From Pseudomonas canadensis (lineage in GTDB: Bacteria > Pseudomonadota > Gammaproteobacteria > Pseudomonadales > Pseudomonadaceae): a stretch of DNA of 64,000 bases. The position numbers and the translations under genes are program-made. The stretch covers positions 360,008-424,007 of the forward strand of contig NZ_AYTD01000013.1 of NCBI RefSeq assembly GCF_000503215.1, in the 5' to 3' direction. Position 1 is the first letter of the stretch; each line of letters opens with the position of its first letter. A model generated the notes under the pieces. That model saw nothing but the letters and a program-made list of their open reading frames with translations. It ran no database searches and had not been told where the DNA came from. Below, piece by piece: positions 26,589 to 35,403 of this stretch.

Positions 26589-26679
26589 TTCACACCCTCT
26601 AAAATATAATAGACGCCTGCGCAAACTGATGCAGAAAAATCAGTCACCCAAGCAATGGAAACCACCCAATAAAATCCAA

Positions 26680-27639
26680 TCAAACAAGCCTATAAACAGA
26701 TCGGCAATCACTGGCTGACGGCATTCTTTTCGTCCTATTGCACCCATCCAGCAATCCCTCACGTGCGAAGTTTGTATTCCCCCCGTGTTCCACAACACCT
26801 ATAGCTCCAGTTTCAACGAGCTCTTGGGCCGTTGAGGAGCGGACATATTCAATAATCCCCAACCGCTTCAGACTCTCGTACGCCCCTGGATGAGAGACAA
26901 GCACCTTGAGAGCCTCGTCATAAGTCAACAGTTTATCTTCCCGACGCTCCAACTGAACTCTCTTAGCACTTGCCGCATACATAAACACAACATCTTTAAA
27001 CATTTTCCCGTTTTCCCTGCCACTCTCATATTGGAACCCACACAATAATTTTGCTTTGGCTATTTCCCCGAGAGTAATACTGACCTTCACACCGTCCCTC
27101 ATGACGATATCGTAACCTTTACCGGACCGTGTCACACTTGCATAGACACTCAGAGGGCTCTGACCAAACCTTTCCATTGCCGCCTTTATCGATGAAAGTA
27201 CTGGTTCGTTCTTGTAATCGGAAAATTTTACGCCTCTATAAACATCATCTGGTTTTTCGCCAACTTTCTTTGTAGAAAATGCCGAATAGGCCTTAGTGCT
27301 CTCACTGAGGGCTAAAGGTGCCTGGCCAACCGGCTTAGTCAGAGCTGGCGAGATTAAAACACTATTAATTGGCTTGGATGAGGGTGCACTTTTATGTTCC
27401 AGCATCGTATTAAGTTTCATGACGAGAGCCCCCATTACCGGCAACAAAGCATCCAGTTGTTCTTGAATATTTTTAGCGTTCGGCGCACTAGACCGATGCA
27501 CGTCAACCTCTGGCACTCTCAGTTTCGCCCCCGCAACCGAAGCCGAAGCCAATTCTTGTTGATTTGACTTCAAACTCAAACCTTGCATATTTGGCCACGC
27601 ATTGCAACTTCCGACGGATTCACACGACATAAAACCCAT
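26680..27639 (-). CDS. Unknown protein, paralogue B of an AT-rich gene pair (possible secreted effector)
   Basis: Unrecognised protein of 319 aa; ATG at 27639 with GAGG eight bases upstream (an in-frame GTG lies at 27648). Like paralogue A it has a Cys/Ser-containing polar N-terminus (MGFMSCESVGSC), a short amphipathic helix (about 63-85, LLPVMGALVMKLNTMLEHKS), a Ser/Pro/Lys linker and a conserved C-terminal domain (about 140-290) with SSIKAAMERFGQSPLSVYASV, GYDIVMRDGVKVSI and KDVVFMYAASAKRVQLE. The final 25 residues differ from A. It lies 91 bases upstream of A on the same strand, probably one transcript. No hrp-box-like promoter was seen. Confidence 0.75.
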   Translation of the reverse strand: MGFMSCESVGSCNAWPNMQGLSLKSNQQELASASVAGAKLRVPEVDVHRSSAPNAKNIQEQLDALLPVMGALVMKLNTMLEHKSAPSSKPINSVLISPALTKPVGQAPLALSESTKAYSAFSTKKVGEKPDDVYRGVKFSDYKNEPVLSSIKAAMERFGQSPLSVYASVTRSGKGYDIVMRDGVKVSITLGEIAKAKLLCGFQYESGRENGKMFKDVVFMYAASAKRVQLERREDKLLTYDEALKVLVSHPGAYESLKRLGIIEYVRSSTAQELVETGAIGVVEHGGNTNFAREGLLDGCNRTKRMPSASDCRSVYRLV

Positions 27640-28170
27640 ATCAAACACCTCATGACATTAAAGCCTAAGAATCATTAAGAGGCCGCACTTGCAAACATAA
27701 ACATCTACGTAGGCGGTATTCCTTTCGCTCGAGATCAATTCAGTTATTGACCCTAGCAAGTCCACATTCTCACGTCCCCCGGGAACCTGCCACACGTATA
27801 TGCCGACAAAGTATGTCATTGCACAACCCGCAGGTTAAACATCGCAACCATGACTTCCACTGTTCGCTCGCAAACACCAAACAATATTTACACCCTCTTA
27901 TAATTAGTAAAAATTATTTACTTGCAACAAAGGAAAACCCACCTGCGCCACCCCAAAAACAAAAACACATCTAAAAACCTATAAAGTGTTATGCACTGAA
28001 CACCGGACCGACCTAACTTTTATTATCAATAATTCAACAATCCCACTCTTGACGACATTGTTCACAAAAAAGTTGATCGCGGTCAGGCAAACCGCTCAAA
28101 ACCGGCATACAGTTAAAGGACTCCATCACCAAAGAATGGAGGTTTGCCCTGATAAGTGAGGAACCCAGCG
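27640..28170. other. AT-rich intergenic region
   Basis: About 530 bases without a convincing gene. It is much richer in A and T than the flanking chromosome, with runs such as TTATAATTAGTAAAAATTATT near 27899. It probably holds the promoter of the paralogue pair on the minus strand and that of the cytochrome b561 gene on the plus strand. Open frames inside it have no family resemblance or ribosome-binding site. Confidence 0.6.
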
Positions 28171-28728
28171 ATGCCGTGGAAAAACTCCGATACGCGCTAC
28201 AGCACTATGTCAATCGCGTTGCACTGGTTGATGGTGGTGCTGCTGGCGGTGGTCTACGCCTGCATTGAGTTACGCGGCCAATTTCCCAAAGGCAGCGGTG
28301 CGCGGACGTTGATCGTCGAGATGCACTTTATGTTCGGCCTCACCGTGTTTGTGCTGGTGTGGCTGCGGTTGTTCGCACGCAGCCTGGGGGTGGCACCGAA
28401 GATCGTACCGGCGCCGCCGCAATGGCAAAGCCTGTTGGCGACCCTGATGCACTTCGCACTCTACGCGTTGATGATCGGCATGCCGATTGCCGGTTGGCTG
28501 ATCGTCAGTGCCGAGGGGCATTCGGTGATGTTCTACGGGATGGAATTGCCGCCGTTGATCGGCGAGAACAAGGCATTGGCCAAGGAGATCGAAGGCTGGC
28601 ATGTGTGGTTCGGCAAGGTCGGTTATTGGCTGATCGGGCTGCATGCGCTGGCGGGGATTGCCCACCATTACATCCTGCGGGACAACACGGCGTTGCGCAT
28701 GATGCCGGGCAAGCGCGCTAACCCGTGA
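28171..28728 (+). CDS. Cytochrome b561
   Basis: Inner-membrane cytochrome b561 of 185 aa with four transmembrane helices and haem-ligand histidines in IALHWLMVVLLAVVYA, VEMHFMFGLTVFVLVWLR, LMHFALYALMIGMPIAGW and LIGLHALAGIAHHYILRDNT. Resembles CybB/YodB-type superoxide:quinone or quinol-linked proteins. ATG at 28171 is preceded by GAGGAA. The 3' end overlaps the convergent desulfhydrase gene by 11 bases. Not related by operon to the b561 gene at 9.5 kb. Confidence 0.92.
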   Translation: MPWKNSDTRYSTMSIALHWLMVVLLAVVYACIELRGQFPKGSGARTLIVEMHFMFGLTVFVLVWLRLFARSLGVAPKIVPAPPQWQSLLATLMHFALYALMIGMPIAGWLIVSAEGHSVMFYGMELPPLIGENKALAKEIEGWHVWFGKVGYWLIGLHALAGIAHHYILRDNTALRMMPGKRANP

Positions 28729-29602
28729 AGCCCCGGTTGCCCTGCAGGCCGCCGGTGTGGACGAAAATCAGGCGAGCGCCGGGGGAAAAACGCCCGGCCT
28801 CGATCTGTTGCTTCAATGCGAGTAAAGCCTTACCGGTGTAGAGCGGCTCCAGAGGCAATCCACAAGCCTGTTGCGTGGCGTCGATGAAGTCGAGCAGCAC
28901 CGGGTCGACTTTGGCGAAGCCACCTCGGCTGGCGTTCAGCAGCTCATAGCCGCCCTGCACAAGGGCGTCGACGTTCTGTGCCACGCCGTGATCATCCGGC
29001 ACCGCCATGGCGCCATACACCCGGTGTGCGCCCGCCTCTGCCAGCACCAACCCCGCCAAGGTGGTCCCCGTACCCGCCGCCAACCACCACGCGTCGTAAT
29101 CCGCCCAGCCCAGTGCGGGCAACTGCGCGCGAGCCTGATTGACCAGCACACCACAGCCAATCGCACCGGCGAGTCCGCCACCGCCTTCGGGCACGGGATG
29201 AAGATGCGGGTATCGCTCGCGCCAAGGTTGCCAAAACCCCGGCGCATGCCGCGCACGATAACCGCCATAACCCAACCAATGCAGCTGCATGCCGAAGGCT
29301 TTCAGGTCTTGGATTGTGGGGTTGTCTTGAGAATGCCCACGCAGCAGGCCCACCGTGGGAAAACCGAAACGCTTCCCCGCCGCCGCCAGCGCATGCAGAT
29401 GGTTGGAGTAGGCACCGCCCAGGCTGATGATGCCCCGCGCATCCTGCGTCTGCGCCAAGTGCCCGGTGAGCTTGAACCACTTGTTGCCGCTGATCAGCGG
29501 GTCGATGCGGTCCAGGCGCAACACGGCCAGCTCGACACCTTTCAGCCAATCCAGGCGCAAAGGTTCAAGCGGTGCATGGGGAAGCCAATCGAAGGGGCCC
29601 AT
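28718..29602 (-). CDS. D-cysteine desulfhydrase / ACC deaminase-like PLP enzyme
   Basis: PLP-dependent enzyme of 294 aa in the tryptophan-synthase-beta fold group that includes D-cysteine desulfhydrase and 1-aminocyclopropane-1-carboxylate deaminase. The PLP lysine lies in DPLISGNKWFKLTGHL; SLGGAYSNHLHALAAAGKRFGF and the cofactor-phosphate loop AAGTGTTLAGLV follow. The sequence is shorter than true ACC deaminases (about 338 aa), so D-cysteine or a related D-amino acid is the likelier substrate. Monocistronic, upstream of the fadH terminator. Confidence 0.85.
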   Translation of the reverse strand: MGPFDWLPHAPLEPLRLDWLKGVELAVLRLDRIDPLISGNKWFKLTGHLAQTQDARGIISLGGAYSNHLHALAAAGKRFGFPTVGLLRGHSQDNPTIQDLKAFGMQLHWLGYGGYRARHAPGFWQPWRERYPHLHPVPEGGGGLAGAIGCGVLVNQARAQLPALGWADYDAWWLAAGTGTTLAGLVLAEAGAHRVYGAMAVPDDHGVAQNVDALVQGGYELLNASRGGFAKVDPVLLDFIDATQQACGLPLEPLYTGKALLALKQQIEAGRFSPGARLIFVHTGGLQGNRGFTG

Positions 29603-29622
29603 CGGAGGGAGTCTGCGTGAAA

Positions 29623-29652
29623 AACGGGGCGGTAGTCTAACACCGCCCCGTT
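29623..29652 (-). terminator. Rho-independent terminator of fadH
   Basis: Perfect 11-base stem AACGGGGCGGT (29623-29633) with ACCGCCCCGTT (29642-29652); on the minus strand it is followed by TTT, directly downstream of the fadH stop. Confidence 0.85.
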
Positions 29653-29659
29653 CCGGGTC

Positions 29660-31759
<2,100 letters not shown>

Positions 31760-31910
31760 TTATGTCCCACAGACTAAGAGGCGGTGGACGACGGCTCAAT
31801 GACCGAAACTGACAAGTTATTGATCCAAATGCACAGCGCCCCTTGGCAAGCCCGTCCATGGGCCCTACCCTAGTCGCGAACCCTGCACACGGTCTGTTGT
31901 CTGTTCCCCC

Positions 31911-33041
31911 ATGCGTAAACTTCTAGCTTTTACTGTCACCATGGCCCTGGTTGCCGCCGTCGCCGCGTATCTGGTCTGGACCCAGGAGCGCCCCGTGGCG
32001 CATTACCTGTCGGACCTGCGCATCACCCTCGCCGTCAACGAAGGCCTGCCAGCCGACCGTGGCAACTTGCTGGGCATCCAGCCGGAGCTGTTCCCGGCCG
32101 ACTACCAGAGCCTGGAACGCCTGCACTTGAAGCTCGCGGCCTACCTGCAAAAAGCCAGCGACCAAGGGCTGATCAACGACAAGACCATCGTGGTGCTGCC
32201 CGAACACATCGGTACCTGGTTGATGCTCACTGGCGAAAAGAACGAGGTGTACCAGGCCCTCCACGCCAAAGATGCGATGAATTGGTTGTCGGTCAGCAAC
32301 CCGCTGCTGTTCGCCCGTGCCTGGATCAGCGCCACCGGTGACAACCGCACCGATGACGCCTACCTGCGCATGAAAGCCGACGGCATGGCGCGGGACTACC
32401 AAGTGCTGTTCGGCGGCCTGGCCAAGGAGTTCGGCGTCACGTTGGTCGCCGGCTCCATCACCTTGCCCAACCCGAGTGTCAGCCAGGGCCAACTGCGGAT
32501 TGGCCATGGCGCCTTGTACAACGCCAGCGTGGTGTTTGCCGCCGATGGCTTGCCGATCGGCAGCCCGCAACGCCAGCTTTACCCGATCTACGACGAACGT
32601 GGCTTTATCGAGCCCGGTGACGAAAATGTCGTCAGCGTGGTCGACACTCCGGCTGGCCGCTTGGGCGTACTGGTAGGCAGCGACAGCTGGTACCCGGACA
32701 ACTACCGCAAACTCAACGAACAAGGCGCGCAGTTGATCGCAGTGCCCGCCTTGGTGCTGGGTCGCGATACCTGGGATCGCCCTTGGCGCGGCTTCAAAAG
32801 CGTGTCGACCCCGACCGAAATCAGCCTCAAGCCCGAAGAACTCAGTGAGGGCGAAGCCTGGCGTCGCCTCACGTTGATCAGCCAGCAACCCATCAGCCAG
32901 GCCAGCGCCGGAATGAGCGTGTTCCTGCGCGGGCAATTCTGGGACCTGGGCACTGCCGGGCACAGCTTTCTCAGCAGCAACGGGCAAATCAACGCCGATG
33001 GCGAAGCCCGTGGCGCGCGCCTGTTGAATATCTGGCTGTGA
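31911..33041 (+). CDS. Membrane-anchored nitrilase-fold protein lacking catalytic Cys and Lys
   Basis: Protein of 376 aa with an N-terminal membrane anchor or signal (about 3-23, LLAFTVTMALVAAVAAYLVW) and a carbon-nitrogen-hydrolase fold. The Glu of the triad is present (IVVLPEHIG), but the nucleophile segment normally ICYDxxFP reads VGSDSWYP, so Cys is Gly, and the segment that should hold the Lys reads RQLYPIYDERGFIEPGDE without Lys. It is therefore probably a binding or sensing protein, not a hydrolase. Its stop overlaps the GTG start of the AraC regulator, which suggests the two act together. Confidence 0.83.
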   Translation: MRKLLAFTVTMALVAAVAAYLVWTQERPVAHYLSDLRITLAVNEGLPADRGNLLGIQPELFPADYQSLERLHLKLAAYLQKASDQGLINDKTIVVLPEHIGTWLMLTGEKNEVYQALHAKDAMNWLSVSNPLLFARAWISATGDNRTDDAYLRMKADGMARDYQVLFGGLAKEFGVTLVAGSITLPNPSVSQGQLRIGHGALYNASVVFAADGLPIGSPQRQLYPIYDERGFIEPGDENVVSVVDTPAGRLGVLVGSDSWYPDNYRKLNEQGAQLIAVPALVLGRDTWDRPWRGFKSVSTPTEISLKPEELSEGEAWRRLTLISQQPISQASAGMSVFLRGQFWDLGTAGHSFLSSNGQINADGEARGARLLNIWL

Positions 33042-34066
33042 AGCCCGTACGGCTGGGGGATTTGTCGGTGGGCTTCGTGCACGCCCTGGCCGACGCCATC
33101 CACAGCCATGGCTTGGACCCGCAGCCACTGCTGCTGCAATACGGCCTCGACCCGGCACGTCTCGCCGAAGCGGGTGCCCGTTTGTCGATCCCGCGCTACA
33201 TGCGCCTTGGCCATGCGGCCATCCAACTCACCGGCGACCCGGGCCTGGGACTGCGCATAGGCCAACTCAGCCGCCTGAGCCAAGGCGGACTGGCGGGTGT
33301 CACCGCCGCCCAGGCCCCCAACGTGCGCGAAGCGGCGCGTGCACTCACCCGCTTCGAAGCGCTGTACGGCTCCAATTATCGCGGGCAGTCGAGCTTTGTA
33401 GAAGATGCTGAAGGCGCCTGGCTGCGCTTCTATTCCATCAGCCCCTATAACGCCTACAACCGCTTTGTGGTGGACTCGATCATCGCCGGCTGGCTGCATC
33501 AACTGTCGAGCCTGGCCCAGCAGCCGGTGCAGGCACAACGCATCGACATCGAATTTGAAGCGCCGGAATACAGCGATCAGTACAGCGTGCTGGGAGACAT
33601 CCACTTCGGCGCCGAGGCCAACCAATTACGCCTCAACCAGCAAACCCTGGCCCTACGCAACCCACAGCATTGCCCCAGCACCTGGAACCTGTTGTTACAA
33701 CTGTGTGAGCGAGAGTTGGAGCAATTGACTCGCACCCGCAGCCTGCGCGAGCGCATTACCCGGTTGCTCGGGCCGATGCTCAATGGCGGCCGGGAACCCG
33801 ACCTGGAAGAAGTGGCGGCACGCTTGAAGCTGCCTACCTGGACGCTGCGCCGCAAACTGGCCGACGAAGGCACTCAATTCCGCGCGATTCTCAACGACAC
33901 CCGCCGCGACCTGGCCATGACCTACATCCGCGATACGGAACTGGCGTTCGGCGAGATCGCCTACTTGCTCGGTTTTGCCTCGGCCCAAGCGTTTCAACGG
34001 GCCTTCAGGCGCTGGAACAACCAGACCCCAGGGGAATTTCGCCGCAGTCAGCGGCATTCCGCCTGA
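33038..34066 (+). CDS. AraC-family transcriptional regulator
   Basis: Regulator of 342 aa: N-terminal arabinose-binding-like domain (about 20-210) of the type found in OruR/ArgR-like Pseudomonas regulators and a C-terminal AraC/XylS double helix-turn-helix (LEEVAARLKLPTWTLRRKLADEGTQFRAIL, LGFASAQAFQRAFRRWNNQTPGEFR). GTG start inside the TGA of the upstream nitrilase-like gene, so expression is translationally coupled. Targets and ligand unknown. Confidence 0.92.
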   Translation: MKPVRLGDLSVGFVHALADAIHSHGLDPQPLLLQYGLDPARLAEAGARLSIPRYMRLGHAAIQLTGDPGLGLRIGQLSRLSQGGLAGVTAAQAPNVREAARALTRFEALYGSNYRGQSSFVEDAEGAWLRFYSISPYNAYNRFVVDSIIAGWLHQLSSLAQQPVQAQRIDIEFEAPEYSDQYSVLGDIHFGAEANQLRLNQQTLALRNPQHCPSTWNLLLQLCERELEQLTRTRSLRERITRLLGPMLNGGREPDLEEVAARLKLPTWTLRRKLADEGTQFRAILNDTRRDLAMTYIRDTELAFGEIAYLLGFASAQAFQRAFRRWNNQTPGEFRRSQRHSA

Positions 34067-34074
34067 AGCCGGTG

Positions 34075-34161
34075 TTACAGCTCTGTTGCATCGTCTGCGG
34101 GTTCCAGCGGGTCCAACTCGATCGCGTGGTACTCAAGCAGTTCTTCCTGGTAATCGTCCAT
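34075..34161 (-). CDS. Small acidic protein, 28 aa
   Basis: Short open frame encoding MDDYQEELLEYHAIELDPLE and a further eight residues (PADDATEL), very acidic, with no membrane segment. An exact AAGGAG six bases before the ATG strongly supports translation. It is convergent with the AraC gene, nine bases from its stop. I recall similar tiny acidic proteins annotated in other pseudomonads, but no function. Confidence 0.65.
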   Translation of the reverse strand: MDDYQEELLEYHAIELDPLEPADDATEL

Positions 34162-34330
34162 GGTGGACTCCTTCTTGACGTTAAAAGCGGCTGTGAATAA
34201 ATGACGTGCACAGCCAGCCTAAAGTGCCGTCATGACGAAAAAATGTCTACGCCATGACGTTCCTGCACTCAAGGATTAAACGTAGCAGCGTTACCGGGAT
34301 TTAGCACTTGGGCTTTTAGGAACTATTGCA

Positions 34331-34350
34331 ATGATTGCAATTGCAATCAT
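34331..34350. promoter_or_regulatory. Perfect 20-base palindrome, MarR-type operator copy 1
   Basis: ATGATTGCAATTGCAATCAT is a perfect palindrome. Its core TTGCAATTGCAA recurs at 35328-35339 in the marR-aceE divergent promoter. Here it lies upstream of a decayed aceE 3' end and no intact gene. Confidence 0.7.
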
Positions 34351-34639
34351 ATGCAAATGTCCTTTAGGGTAATGGCATTCGTCGCCAGGTGAACCTCCCG
34401 ATGACCGCACTACTGCACACGCCGCGCAACTCTGTATCGATGCATTGAACACCACCGCCACCGTCGACAGCTCACGGCTGTATACCGTGATGAGCATGGG
34501 TGATTCGCGGCCAGTCACACTCCCGGCGCGTGAGTAACTGGCCCAGTTGGTTTGCACGCAATACTGCCGAAAAACCCTTGCTGTACCTGCACAACGCGCA
34601 CTCGTGCGCTGTCGGTGCAGGCGGCGGCGCCGAGTTGGT

Positions 34640-34749
34640 ATTGGATCGTGATATCGGCGCTCAGGGCATTGGCGGATGAAGGGCGGATCAACGCACGCCA
34701 GGTGCAGGCCGCGATGAATCGCTATGCAATGGACCGCACTGGACTGTAG
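34640..34749 (+). pseudogene. Remnant of the 3' end of an aceE-like gene
   Basis: In the frame ending at the stop 34747-34749 the deduced segment WIVISALRALADEG followed by RINARQVQAAMNRYAMD lines up with the C-terminus of the intact neighbour (FIVLAALKALADDG, then VMGREKVSEAISRYGIN). The DNA shares GGCATTGGCGGATGA with it. Nothing upstream in this frame resembles the rest of the enzyme and no start or ribosome-binding site is visible, so this is a fragment. The stretch 34351-34640 between the operator and this fragment holds nothing I recognise. Confidence 0.6.
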
Positions 34750-34772
34750 GAGCCAGCTTGCCGGCTCCTACA
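34745..34772. repeat. Single REP element
   Basis: Inverted repeat with arms TGTAGGAGCC and GGCTCCTACA around AGCTTGCC, overlapping the stop of the aceE remnant and lying 15 bases from the marR stop. Confidence 0.8.
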
Positions 34773-34786
34773 ATTCTCGTGGGGCT

Positions 34787-35257
34787 TTAGGTTTTGCGGC
34801 GGCTGCGGGTCTGGACGCCCGCGTCCATCGCCAGCCCGGCGGTGCGTTCCAGTGCGTCGGCAAAGCACTGGTGCTGCTCGGGCTCGATCTGTGACAGGAA
34901 CAGCTCATCCACCGTGCTTTCGTAGATCTTCCACATCTTTTTACGCAGCACCCGACCGGCCTCGGTGATCGAGGCGAACGCCGCCCGGCCATCGCCATCG
35001 GAGCGCGAACGTACCACCAGGCCGTCTTTTTCCAGGCGGTCGACCAGACGCGTGAGGTTGTAGCGTTCGATGGCCAGCACATCAGCCAATTCGTGCATGC
35101 GGCGAGTGCCGTCGGGGCCGCTTTCCAAGCCCCACAGAGCGTCATACCAGGCATACGGCGGCAGGTCCGCCTCGGCCAGGCGACGCTCGATTTCACGGAT
35201 GACCGTCCTGTGAGCCCTGACAAAACGGAACCATACATCAGGCTCTTTCGACGACAT
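34787..35257 (-). CDS. MarR-family transcriptional regulator
   Basis: Winged-helix regulator of 156 aa: dimerisation helices at both ends, DNA-binding part RRMHELADVLAIERYNLTRLVDRLEKDGLVVRSRSDGDGRAAFASITEAGRVL (about 60-110) with the typical DGDGR wing. The ATG at 35257 is preferred over one at 35281 because MSSKEPDVWFRFVRAH matches the usual start. Divergent from the aceE paralogue, with a TTGCAATTGCAA palindrome between, so it most likely represses aceE and itself. The ligand is unknown. Confidence 0.92.
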   Translation of the reverse strand: MSSKEPDVWFRFVRAHRTVIREIERRLAEADLPPYAWYDALWGLESGPDGTRRMHELADVLAIERYNLTRLVDRLEKDGLVVRSRSDGDGRAAFASITEAGRVLRKKMWKIYESTVDELFLSQIEPEQHQCFADALERTAGLAMDAGVQTRSRRKT

Positions 35258-35327
35258 GCAACACCATCCGGGACATTTCAAGAAGGTTGCAATAGTAGCT
35301 CATCTCGCGCTAGATTCGGCCATATAG

Positions 35328-35339
35328 TTGCAATTGCAA
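35328..35339. promoter_or_regulatory. MarR-type operator, copy 2
   Basis: TTGCAATTGCAA, a perfect 12-base palindrome between the divergent marR and aceE-like genes; a further half-site TTGCAAT lies at 35287-35293. Shares its core with the palindrome at 34331-34350. Confidence 0.75.
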
Positions 35340-35403
35340 TTACTTTAGCCGGCACTCCCACAACGAGCCCGCCACTTGAAATCCGCCTACCCTGGAGCCT
35401 CAT

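Noticed and set aside
27781..27794. GGAACC followed by CCAC, resembling a hrp box
   Set aside because: The two halves are only two bases apart instead of about 16, and the site is on the opposite strand to the effector-like genes.
31911..33041. Annotating the protein as an active amidase or apolipoprotein N-acyltransferase-like enzyme
   Set aside because: The Cys and Lys of the triad are not at their expected places, so only the fold is claimed.
34384..34516. Frame reading TTAHAAQLCIDALNTTATVD near the MarR palindrome as a small gene
   Set aside because: No start codon or ribosome-binding site and no family I recognise; left as unexplained remnant DNA.
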